Positions 32,126 through 40,270 of a stretch of 64,000 nt of DNA are shown here, in pieces (position 1 is the stretch's first letter; each line of letters opens with the position of its first letter). Origin of the DNA: RAM1 sp050247515 (GTDB lineage Bacteria; Pseudomonadota; Gammaproteobacteria; Burkholderiales; Burkholderiaceae_C); contig JBFWUB010000003.1 in NCBI GenBank assembly GCA_050247515.1, forward strand, positions 186,001 to 250,000, in the 5' to 3' direction. Both the position numbers and the translations under genes were made by a program. The notes beneath the pieces are model-generated. The model made no database searches, was not told the origin of the DNA, and saw only the letters and a program-made list of their open reading frames with translations.

Positions 32126-34789
32126 ATGACGAAAAAGGGCGGCCCAGGTGCCGCACCCAGAACCCGCGCCCGCGTCGATTTCAAGGCGGTCGCGGCCGAG
32201 CTGATGCAGCGCGCCGAAGAGCTGGTGCCTGAATGGCTGCCAGGCGGCACGCGCGACGGGCCGGAATACAAGGGCCTGAGCACCAGCAAGGGCGGGCCGG
32301 GTGACAGCTGGGTGGTCAACCTCAACACCGGGCTATGGGCGCACTTTGCCAGCGGCAAGGGTGGCCATGATCTGCTGGGCCTGTTCGCGGCCCTGCATGG
32401 CGATCTGGACCAGGCTACGGCCGCGCACAAGGCGATTGAAGACTACAACCTGCCCAACTGCTACGAGGCACCCGGCGCTGCAGCAGCGGCCGCGTCCGCG
32501 CCCGCGCGCGCCAGCGCATCTTCTCCACATGGGCCAGAAAAACCGGCCGGCGCTGCGGCAAAAAAACCCCATGCGGCTGAAAAGGGCGAATTCGTGCCCG
32601 TCATCCCTGTGCCCGCCCATGCGCCAGCGGACAAATGCGTGCACAGCCATCGAGGAGCGCCGGCCGCTATTTGGGAGTATTGGCGGGGGGATGACTTCTA
32701 CGGTTACGTGTGCCGCTTTGTCACCAGCACCGGCGGCAAGGAAGTGTTGCCGCGCGTGTGGGGTCAGAGCCAGGCCAATGGCACCCAAAAATGGATCTGG
32801 AAGCACTGGGCCGCGCCCAAGCCGCTGTACCTGCCCGGCCGCGTGCTGCGCGCCGGCGTGCCCAAGCTGGTGGTGGAGGGTGAAAAATGCGCCGACGCGG
32901 CCCACCAGCTGGTGGGTGATGCGTTCGATGTGGTCAGCTGGCCAGGTGGCGGCAAGTCAGCCGACAAAGCCGCGTGGGACTGGCTCATGGGTGACGGCGG
33001 CGCCACCGTGCAGGTGTTTTTCTGGCCAGACGCAGACAGCCAGCGCCGCAAGCTCACGCCCGAAGAGCAGGCCGCCAATGTGGACCCGGCCACGGTGGAC
33101 TACCTGCCCGCCGACAAACAGCCCGGCGTGGTGGCCATGCGCAAGGCCGCCGGCGTGCTGTACGACCTGGGCGCGCAGTGCTGGATGTGCGAAGTGCCCG
33201 AGCTGCCCGCGCGGGCTGATCTGCCGCCCAAGGTGCCAGACGGCTGGGATTGCCATGACGCCATCCATGTGGACGGCTGGGGCGCTGAGCAGCTGGCGAA
33301 CTACGTGCGCACCGCCAGGCGGTGGGAGCCTGCAGCGCCGCAGGGCAGCGAGTCGCGCGGCCAACGGTCCGCTGGCGCGAGCGAAACGTCAGCCGACGAC
33401 GATCCCAAGGCCTGGCGCCTGGGCCTGATCTGCAACCCTGAAACGGGCGCGATCAAGGCCGCCCGTGAAAACATCGTGCTGGCACTGCAGAGCCTGCCCG
33501 AAGTGCGCGGCCTGATTGCCTTCAATGAGTTCACCAACGACATCATCAAGCTGCGCGCCATGCCCTGGGGTAGCCCGGCCGGCAAGTGGAGCGAGGTCGA
33601 TGAGCTGCTGATGGGTGAATGGCTGGTACGCGCGCACTACCTGCCCAGCATGCCGCGCACCACGCTGGAAGAGGGCATGCGCATGGTGGCCACGCGCCAC
33701 CAGTACCACCCGGTGCGTGAGTACCTGCACAGCTTGAAGTGGGACGGCACGCCGCGCCTGAACACCTGGCTGATCCGCGCCGTGGTGGGCGACCCTGCCA
33801 AGCTGAGCAAGCGCCGCACAAAGTACATGCGCCGCGTGGGCGCCTGGATGCTCATGGGCATGGCGGCACGCGCGATGCGGCCCGGCGTCAAATTCGACTA
33901 CATGCCCATCTTTGAGGGTGCGCAGGGCATGCGCAAGAGTACGGTGCTGGCCTGCCTGGCCGGCGACTGGTTTGCAGATACGGGCTTTGTCCTGGGCGAC
34001 AAAGACAGCCTGCAGATGCTGCAGGGCCGCTGGCTGTATGAGATTTCCGAGCTGGACGCCATGGCGCGGGCCGAGGTCACCAAAATCAAAGCCTTCATCG
34101 CCAGCCGCGCCGACTGGTATCGCGCCAGCTTTGACAAGCGGCCGCGTGAATACCCGCGCCAGCTGATCTTTGCCGGCACCACCAACGAACACCAGTACCT
34201 GGTGGACGGCACCGGCAACCGGCGTTTCTGGCCCATTGAGGTCACACGGATCATTGACACTGAAATGGTCTTGCGCGAGCGGGACCAACTGTTTGCCGAA
34301 GCCTGGGCGCGCGTACAGCAGGGCGAGCGTTACCACCCGGACAACCGCGAAGAGCTGGAACTGTTCCTGCCCGAGCAGACGGCCCGCATGGTGGAAAGCC
34401 CGATTGAAATGAAGCTGCTGGACTACCTGGTGAACAACCCGGAGGGTCAGCTGGTGAAAGAACAGCAGGCCGTCAACCTGCTGGCCGCCATTCACATCGA
34501 CATCACAAAGCTGGGGCCGGGCCGCTTTCATGAAAAGCAGGTGGGCACGGCGATGCGCAAATTTGGATGGGAGCGCAAGCGCAGCAGCGCACCAGGCCGG
34601 CCCTGGGTGTATCGCAAGCCAGAGGGCTGGCCGGACTGCATGAATCTGGACGATCTGGACGACGAACCGCCGGCCGCTGCACCAGCTGCAGCGCCTGCGG
34701 CCGCGCCAGCGGACCCCGATGCCGGGCGGCATCTTGAACAGGCCCATGAGCGGGCCGATTACGACGATGGCAGCACTGAACCGTTTTAA
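32126..34789 (+). CDS. Phage primase-helicase (TOPRIM plus VapE-type ATPase)
   Basis: 887 aa. The N-terminal third has a TOPRIM-like core, LVVEGEKCADAA near residue 250 (catalytic Glu) and VFFWPDAD (DxD). The C-terminal half is a virulence-associated-E ATPase, with a Walker A-like GAQGMRKST near residue 595, LQGRWLYEISELDAM (Walker B) and the GTGNRRFWPIEV sensor region. The Ala/Pro-rich linkers at about 115-150 and the C-terminus look flexible. This is the only visible replication enzyme, so it probably primes and unwinds phage DNA with host polymerase. Confidence 0.85.
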   Translation: MTKKGGPGAAPRTRARVDFKAVAAELMQRAEELVPEWLPGGTRDGPEYKGLSTSKGGPGDSWVVNLNTGLWAHFASGKGGHDLLGLFAALHGDLDQATAAHKAIEDYNLPNCYEAPGAAAAAASAPARASASSPHGPEKPAGAAAKKPHAAEKGEFVPVIPVPAHAPADKCVHSHRGAPAAIWEYWRGDDFYGYVCRFVTSTGGKEVLPRVWGQSQANGTQKWIWKHWAAPKPLYLPGRVLRAGVPKLVVEGEKCADAAHQLVGDAFDVVSWPGGGKSADKAAWDWLMGDGGATVQVFFWPDADSQRRKLTPEEQAANVDPATVDYLPADKQPGVVAMRKAAGVLYDLGAQCWMCEVPELPARADLPPKVPDGWDCHDAIHVDGWGAEQLANYVRTARRWEPAAPQGSESRGQRSAGASETSADDDPKAWRLGLICNPETGAIKAARENIVLALQSLPEVRGLIAFNEFTNDIIKLRAMPWGSPAGKWSEVDELLMGEWLVRAHYLPSMPRTTLEEGMRMVATRHQYHPVREYLHSLKWDGTPRLNTWLIRAVVGDPAKLSKRRTKYMRRVGAWMLMGMAARAMRPGVKFDYMPIFEGAQGMRKSTVLACLAGDWFADTGFVLGDKDSLQMLQGRWLYEISELDAMARAEVTKIKAFIASRADWYRASFDKRPREYPRQLIFAGTTNEHQYLVDGTGNRRFWPIEVTRIIDTEMVLRERDQLFAEAWARVQQGERYHPDNREELELFLPEQTARMVESPIEMKLLDYLVNNPEGQLVKEQQAVNLLAAIHIDITKLGPGRFHEKQVGTAMRKFGWERKRSSAPGRPWVYRKPEGWPDCMNLDDLDDEPPAAAPAAAPAAAPADPDAGRHLEQAHERADYDDGSTEPF

Positions 34790-35171
34790 GCCAGCGATGG
34801 GTAGCTCACCCGAAAAGGCGACGGTTTGCGAATGGCCGCACCGTGGTGGAGGCGTGATCGCGCCACCGTGCGGGCCGGGATGCTGTGGACGCTGTGCCAT
34901 GACGTAGCGCCACCACGTCCTGGGCCTTGTCCCACTGTCCCACAGCCATCAGGGACTTGCCAAAGCGGTGCATTCATTTGCAGCACCCGCGCGGGCAACT
35001 TCAACCCTTCGGTTTGTATCGGCGCCTGGCGCGCCGGCGGACGGTTTTGACTGGACAGGCCCTTTAGTGCAAGCGCGTGCAGGTGCGGGGCGGGCGTAGG
35101 CGCGTTCGCGCGTGGGCGGCCCGGCGCCTCATTCTCCCTATCGGGACATTGGGACAAATAAAGGACTAGAG
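34790..35171. other. Non-coding gap with repeated TGTCCC motifs
   Basis: I see no convincing gene. The stretch holds TGTCCCACTGTCCC (34928-34941) and, in the opposite orientation, GGGACATTGGGACA (35143-35156), and one copy of the 16-bp palindrome at 35067. It may be a regulatory or origin-like region between replication and late genes. Confidence 0.5.
35067..35082. repeat. 16-bp palindrome site (one mismatch, intergenic)
   Basis: GTGCAAGCGCGTGCAG in the non-coding gap after the primase-helicase gene. Confidence 0.65.
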
Positions 35172-35657
35172 ATGTCTTCGGCTAGAAAACAGATTGAAGA
35201 GTTGGCAAAAAAGCGGGGTGTTTCGCTGGCTTCTGCAAAGCCTGTCGATGCGGCCGCTGCCGCTGCCAATGATGATCCCTTTGCCTTGGTACGTGATGTG
35301 ATGCCCTTTGGCGTGACGATCCATCCATCGCGTGGTGAGGCTGTTGCGCGGCCTGGCGCCACCCCGCACTACATGCTCAGCTTGAAGCCCTTGCCTGATG
35401 ATGCGCCGGAGCCGCCCAAGCTTGGCCGTGGCTGGCTGCGCGACAGGATGCCGGCCGCCGCCCAGCTGTTTGACAGCCTGCGCACCTGGGTGCCACCCGA
35501 GGGCGTGCGTTTGATAACTGACAACCTGTGGGCCGGGCAGGGCTTTGTGGTGGATGAGGCTGCAGGCCTGGCGCTGGGCGCGCCGCCGGCCCATCAATGG
35601 GTGGTGCTGGGGGTGGAGGATTCCGGTATCAAGCGCGTCAGGGTGCGGCGAAACTGA
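35172..35657 (+). CDS. Hypothetical phage protein
   Basis: 161 aa, start at 35172 with AAAGGA upstream. Beta-rich C-terminus (HQWVVLGVEDSGIKRVRVRRN), helical N-terminus. No family recognised. It precedes a long structured non-coding stretch and the packaging genes. Confidence 0.55.
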   Translation: MSSARKQIEELAKKRGVSLASAKPVDAAAAAANDDPFALVRDVMPFGVTIHPSRGEAVARPGATPHYMLSLKPLPDDAPEPPKLGRGWLRDRMPAAAQLFDSLRTWVPPEGVRLITDNLWAGQGFVVDEAAGLALGAPPAHQWVVLGVEDSGIKRVRVRRN

Positions 35658-36079
35658 AGGTTCGATCGGATGCTAAGTCCCTTCGCTATGGTCCTGGATT
35701 CAACGCTTTCACTCGGTGCAACTGTCGGTATGAACATAGCGAACGCTTAGCCTGCACCTGTGTTTGTGTGTGGTCGCCATAAACGCGTCTAGCGTCCCGC
35801 CTGGTGCATGCGCTTGCACGATGGCGACCGCACCACCGGCCCACCTTGATTGGCCGCGCCTGGCGCCCCGCAGGCCTGCGCTTGGCCTATGCGCTCAGGG
35901 GTGCAAGGCTCGCCGCCAGGCTGAAAAGGTACTCCTGGCCGGTGAGCCACGCGGGTGAATTCGGCCACGTTTGCGCGGAAGGTGTGGAGGTTGCATAGGG
36001 GGTTATGGTCTGGCCGCATTTATGAGGGTTTACCACCACGCTCGATTTTGTGATATTGGCGCGCGAAGGTAGAACCTGA
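35658..36079. other. Non-coding gap with a long imperfect hairpin
   Basis: No supported gene. At 35672-35751 GCTAAG and TTCGCTATG pair with CATAGCGAA and CTTAGC, leaving a 44-nt interior. A copy of the 16-bp palindrome lies at 35804. Being just upstream of the packaging genes, the gap could also contain a cos region, but no cohesive-end signature is recognisable. Confidence 0.5.
35804..35819. repeat. 16-bp palindrome site (full match, intergenic)
   Basis: GTGCATGCGCTTGCAC in the non-coding gap before the packaging genes. Confidence 0.7.
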
Positions 36080-36865
36080 ATGGCCACCAAACTCGTCGAT
36101 TTCAAACTTGACTTTGAACCTTCTGCGCGGGCGCTGGGGAAAGACGCGCCCGCGATGGTCCCTTACGTTGCCGCCGCGACCCTGACGGCGCTGGCCGGCG
36201 ACGCTCGCACGCGCTTGCAAAAGCGCATGCCCGAGGTTTTTGACAGGCCAACGGATTTCACGGTGCGCGGTGTGTACACGCGCGGCGCGAACAAGTCAGA
36301 CCTGACCGCCGAGGTTTACGTGCCTGAGTCGAACGACGCCAGCGGCAAACCCAAGCGCGAATACATCCGCCCAGGCGCCGAAGGTGCCAGCCGCCGCAAT
36401 CAGAAAAAAACCGAATACCTGCTGACGCGGATCGGTGCGCTGCCGCAGGAGTGGGTGACGACGCCGGGCAAAGGTGCGCAGCTGGATCGCCACGGGAACG
36501 TGCCGGGCTCTGTGTACAAACAGATCATCAACGTCCTGCAGATTCGCTACAACAAACCCAAGCCGGTGAGCGGGCGCAGCCAGACGGCGGCCAAGCGCCT
36601 GGGTGTGCCTGCGCTGTTCTTTGCCGTGGCGCCTGGTCTGAACAGCCTTGGCAAGAATGGCGGCTGGTTGCCACCTGGTGTGTGGAAGCACCTGCCGGGC
36701 GGCGCCATCACTCAGGTGCTCAAGTTCGTCAAGAAGGCCAGCTATCGGCCGCGCCTGGACGTGCAGCGGGAAGTGCGCCAGGCGGTGGAATTCAACATTG
36801 ACCGGCGCTGGCGTGAACAGTTCACCGTCATACAGGCCCGCTTCAAAGCGAGGGCACGCCGCTGA
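36080..36865 (+). CDS. Conserved phage protein preceding terminase
   Basis: 261 aa, soluble, basic. Contains the block RIGALPQEWVTTPGKGAQLDRHGN, which recurs in uncharacterised proteins upstream of terminase genes in other prophages. A head or tail component is possible. Its stop overlaps the start of the small terminase. Confidence 0.55.
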   Translation: MATKLVDFKLDFEPSARALGKDAPAMVPYVAAATLTALAGDARTRLQKRMPEVFDRPTDFTVRGVYTRGANKSDLTAEVYVPESNDASGKPKREYIRPGAEGASRRNQKKTEYLLTRIGALPQEWVTTPGKGAQLDRHGNVPGSVYKQIINVLQIRYNKPKPVSGRSQTAAKRLGVPALFFAVAPGLNSLGKNGGWLPPGVWKHLPGGAITQVLKFVKKASYRPRLDVQREVRQAVEFNIDRRWREQFTVIQARFKARARR

Positions 36866-37374
36866 TGCTGCCTGATCGGATCGGCACGCAAACAGAATTT
36901 GCTGAGCTGGAAGGCATCAGCCAGCCAGCCGTGAGCGATCTGCAAAAGCGCGGTATCTACAAACCCGACCGAACCATCAAGGGTAACCATCTGGCCTATG
37001 TGGAACACCTGCGCGAGCAGGCCGCCGGCCGTGGCGCCGATGGCGAGCTGGCCGCGAACCGCGCGGCGCTGGCCGCCACCACCAACGAACGCGCGCAGCT
37101 CAAGCTGAAACGCGAGCGCGGCCAGTTTGCCGAAGTGGCCCTGATGGAACGTGTGCTTGCGTTCATCGGCGCGCAGATTGCCAGCAAGCTGGAGCCACTG
37201 CCGGCGCGCATCAAGATGCTGATGCCCGAGCTGCCCGCCGAAGACATCAAGCGCATTGAGTCCGAAATCACCGAGGCGCGAAACATTGCCGCTGGCGCGT
37301 CACTCGCGGCGCTGCAGGAAGAGGCCGCCCTGGAGGATGACGACGCCACAGGCGGGGAGGGCGCCGGCCTATGA
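36865..37374 (+). CDS. Terminase small subunit (Nu1-like)
   Basis: 169 aa. The N-terminus has a helix-turn-helix (TEFAELEGISQPAVSDLQKRG, recognition helix near residue 22), then a helical oligomerisation region (RAQLKLKRERGQFAEVALMERVL). Nu1-type subunits bind the packaging site and recruit the large subunit. The stop overlaps the large subunit start by 4 nt. Confidence 0.8.
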   Translation: MLPDRIGTQTEFAELEGISQPAVSDLQKRGIYKPDRTIKGNHLAYVEHLREQAAGRGADGELAANRAALAATTNERAQLKLKRERGQFAEVALMERVLAFIGAQIASKLEPLPARIKMLMPELPAEDIKRIESEITEARNIAAGASLAALQEEAALEDDDATGGEGAGL

Positions 37375-39560
37375 GCGACCACAGCGAGCTGCGGCGCATG
37401 CTGGGCGCGATTCCGCCCGAGCTGCGCAGCAACCTGGTGGCCAGCGTTCGCCGTGGCCTGGATGCACTGCGCAAGCCCGACTACATCGGCCTGCCGGTGT
37501 GGGCGCATCGGCACTTCTACCTGTCGGCTGAATCGTCAAACCGTCAAGGGGAATGGACGGCCTGGCCGTACCAGATCGGCATCCTGCATTGCATGGGTGA
37601 CGACAACGTGCGTGAATTCGCGTTCGTCAAGTCGGCCCGCCTGGGCTACACCAAATGCCTGCTGGCGCTGATCGGCTACACCGCGCAGCACCTGCGGCGC
37701 AACCAGTGCGTGTGGCAACCCACCGACGACGACAGCGACGACTTTTGCAAGACCGACCTGGAGCCTATGCTGCGCGACGTGGGCATCATGCGCACGGTGC
37801 AGCCGCAGGCGCTGGCCAAGAGCAAGCTGAACAGCCTTCGGCAAAAGAAGTTCTTGGGCAGCTTGCTCAAGCTGCGCGGCGGCAAGGCTGCGGGCAACTA
37901 CCGGCGTCTGACGCTTGACACCGCCATTGCTGATGAGCTGGACGGCTTCGACCGGCAGATTGAAAAGTCTGGCGACCCGGCCAACCTGATCGCCAAGCGG
38001 GTGGAGGGCGCTACCTTCCCGAAGCTGGTGTTTGGCAGCACGCCGCGCATCAAGGATGTGAGCCACATTGAAAAACGGTGGAAGGCCGCCACCGTGCGCA
38101 TGCGCTTTCACATCACCTGTCCGCACTGTGGTGTGGAGCACCCGCTGATGTGGGGAGGTGCGGACAAGCCCTACGGCATGAAGTGGGACATGGAAGACCC
38201 CGAGGGCACCGCGCGACACCATTGCCCGCACTGTCATGAGCCTATCCGCCAGCCCGACTATCTGCGCCTGGCGCGCGTGGGCGCGTGGGTCAGCGAATGC
38301 GGCAACTATCGCCTGATCCATGGCTGGCATGACAACGGCGAGCCTTGGGCGAAGTGGACGGACGCCGCCGGCATGCCGGTTGTGCCGCCCGAGCGCGTAG
38401 CCGCCCACGCCTGGACGGCCATGAGCGAAAGCCCTGGTGTTACCTGGGGCGTCATCATCCGCGAGTTTCTGGACGCACTGGCTGCGCTCAAGCTGGGCGA
38501 CCGTGGCCCCATGGTGCAGTGGGTCAACGAAACCAAAGGCGAAAGCGACGAAATAGTTGGAGACAAGGCCGACGCGAATGCGCTGCAGGAACGTGCGCGC
38601 AAGGGCGGCGTGCGGCTGCGCATGGTGCCACCAGGTGCGTGCCTGCTGGTGGCCGGCGTGGACGTGCAGGACAACCGCTTTGAAGTCGTGGTGTGGGCTG
38701 TCGGCAAAGGTGAGGAAACCTGGGCCATTGACTACATCGTGATGGACGCCAACCCGGCCGACATGCGCGATTGGGACGCCCTCTACACCCGCCTGCGCCA
38801 GCAGTACCAGCACGCTTTTGGCGGCTGGATCGGCCTGGCCGGCGCAGCGGTGGACACCGGCGGCCACTTCACGCACCAGGCTTATGCGTTCGTGGCCAAG
38901 TATGGCGACGTGGACCGCAGTTTCAGGCTGTACGCCGTCAAGGGCAGCTCCAATGAGGGCGATCCCATCAAGGCCCGCGCTGCGAAGTGGCTGGACATCA
39001 ACCTTTACGGCCGCGTAGTCAAGCGCGGCGTCAAGGTGTGGATCGTCGGCACGGACACCGCAAAGGATCTGTTTTACGGCCGGCTCAAGATCGCCGCGCC
39101 TGGCCCCGGCTATGTCCACTTTGCCGCCGATCTGCCCACAGAGTTCTTCCGCCAGTACGAAAATGAAAAGCGTCTGCCCAGTGTGGTGCAGGGCCGCAAG
39201 ATATTCCGCTGGGTGCACACCGGCGGATCAAACGAAGTCCCCGACTGCACGGTGTACGCGGTGTTTGTCATGCACGCCCTGGACGTGGCCAACTTCCCCG
39301 CGTACCGCTGGGCCGAACTGGAACGCCAGTGCACCGCCGACCTTTTGAGCGGCGCGCTGGCCACGCCCGACAACGCGGTGACAGCACCACTGCCGCAACC
39401 TGCCGGCGCGATAGCCGTACCCGCCATGACGGCGGTGGCACCGCCGGCCGAAACAAGACCACCACCACAGAAGCCGCAGCAAGCGGCTCAGCCGAAGAAA
39501 ACCACTGCGCCCCCCGCGCCCAACCCATTCGCCAGCGACGAATGGCTACAGCGCGGCTAA
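37371..39560 (+). CDS. Terminase large subunit (lambda GpA family)
   Basis: 729 aa. The motor has a Walker A-like KSARLGYTK (87-95) and Walker B LDTAIADELDGF (182-192), as in lambda GpA. Two CxxC pairs (TCPHCGVEH, HHCPHCHEP) form a likely zinc knuckle. The C-terminal nuclease domain includes VAGVDVQDNRFEVVVWAVG. A Pro/Ala-rich tail probably contacts the portal. GpA-family enzymes cut at cos, so the phage probably has cohesive ends. Confidence 0.93.
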   Translation: MSDHSELRRMLGAIPPELRSNLVASVRRGLDALRKPDYIGLPVWAHRHFYLSAESSNRQGEWTAWPYQIGILHCMGDDNVREFAFVKSARLGYTKCLLALIGYTAQHLRRNQCVWQPTDDDSDDFCKTDLEPMLRDVGIMRTVQPQALAKSKLNSLRQKKFLGSLLKLRGGKAAGNYRRLTLDTAIADELDGFDRQIEKSGDPANLIAKRVEGATFPKLVFGSTPRIKDVSHIEKRWKAATVRMRFHITCPHCGVEHPLMWGGADKPYGMKWDMEDPEGTARHHCPHCHEPIRQPDYLRLARVGAWVSECGNYRLIHGWHDNGEPWAKWTDAAGMPVVPPERVAAHAWTAMSESPGVTWGVIIREFLDALAALKLGDRGPMVQWVNETKGESDEIVGDKADANALQERARKGGVRLRMVPPGACLLVAGVDVQDNRFEVVVWAVGKGEETWAIDYIVMDANPADMRDWDALYTRLRQQYQHAFGGWIGLAGAAVDTGGHFTHQAYAFVAKYGDVDRSFRLYAVKGSSNEGDPIKARAAKWLDINLYGRVVKRGVKVWIVGTDTAKDLFYGRLKIAAPGPGYVHFAADLPTEFFRQYENEKRLPSVVQGRKIFRWVHTGGSNEVPDCTVYAVFVMHALDVANFPAYRWAELERQCTADLLSGALATPDNAVTAPLPQPAGAIAVPAMTAVAPPAETRPPPQKPQQAAQPKKTTAPPAPNPFASDEWLQRG

Positions 39561-39572
39561 CACCGCGCCAAC

Positions 39573-39950
39573 ATGAAAGACCACAACAGCAACGCAGACG
39601 CACCCACCGCCAAGGCCGAAGAAGACGCCATGCTGCTGCAAGCCGAACTGTCGGCCGGCCTGACCCAGCAGATTGGCATGCACGCCCACCTGGCCAACCA
39701 GTGGGCGGCCATGCTGACCCAGTACCTGCGCCAGCGCCTGGGCTCCCAGCGCATCTACATCCCTGCACCCAGCAAGGCGGAGCGCGACGCAGCGATCTAC
39801 CGCGAACATGACGGCACCAACACCGCCGCCTTGTGTCGCCGCTACGGCATCACGCGCAGCCGGCTTTACAAGATCGTTGAAGACCAGCGGGCACTGCACC
39901 GCGCGGCCAGTCCACTTTTTTGCTCAAAAACAGGACAGACCCGCGCATAA
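39573..39950 (+). CDS. Mor/C-like helix-turn-helix regulator in the packaging operon
   Basis: 125 aa. The C-terminal half has the Mor-transcription-activator pattern, IYIPAPSKAERDAAIYREHDG followed by AALCRRYGITRSRLYKIVE. In Mu this family switches on middle or late genes. Its last codons lie within the first copy of a 31-bp repeat, and the gene sits unusually between terL and gpW. It may be a regulator of late genes. Confidence 0.6.
   Translation: MKDHNSNADAPTAKAEEDAMLLQAELSAGLTQQIGMHAHLANQWAAMLTQYLRQRLGSQRIYIPAPSKAERDAAIYREHDGTNTAALCRRYGITRSRLYKIVEDQRALHRAASPLFCSKTGQTRA
39908..39938. repeat. 31-bp identical repeat, copy 1
   Basis: Identical to 41894-41924. The unit starts CAGTCCACTTTTTTGC and ends CAAAAACAGGACAG, with outer GTCC/GGAC and inner TTTTTG/CAAAAA arms that can pair. 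Confidence 0.85.
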
Positions 39951-39961
39951 GGTTGCCCGCC

Positions 39962-40225
39962 ATGGCCACCTTGCAGGAACAACTCACCGAAGCGCAAACC
40001 AGCTACGCCGCCGCAGTGCAGGCGGAGCGGGATGCGCTGCAGGCACAGGAGCTGCGGCTGACCAGTGCTGGCGGCATAGACCGCGCCGAAGTCATGCCCG
40101 ACCTGAACGCCATCCGCCGGAGCATCAGCTACTGGCGTGGCCGCATCAGCACGCTGCAGGCCATGGTTGACAACCGACCCACCTTTGCCGGCATGACATA
40201 CAGCAGCGCCAACTTTGGCGACTAG
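39962..40225 (+). CDS. gpW-like head-to-tail joining protein
   Basis: 87 aa, start at 39962 with AGG upstream. The helical N-terminus (LQEQLTEAQTSYAAAVQAER) and the later DLNAIRRSISYWRGRISTLQAM block fit the gpW family, which sits in the portal vertex and helps connect the tail. Position directly before the portal gene agrees with lambda order. Confidence 0.75.
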   Translation: MATLQEQLTEAQTSYAAAVQAERDALQAQELRLTSAGGIDRAEVMPDLNAIRRSISYWRGRISTLQAMVDNRPTFAGMTYSSANFGD

Positions 40226-40270
40226 GCCGCGCCAGGCCCAGGCCACGGCCCAACCCACCGGAGCCAGACC

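Noticed and set aside
34786..35157. Minus-strand frame in the gap after the primase-helicase
   Set aside because: No Shine-Dalgarno, low-complexity composition, and opposite to all neighbours without promoter; treated as non-coding.
37536..39218. Long open frame antisense to the large terminase
   Set aside because: Shadow of a well-supported GpA-family gene; no domain pattern or Shine-Dalgarno.
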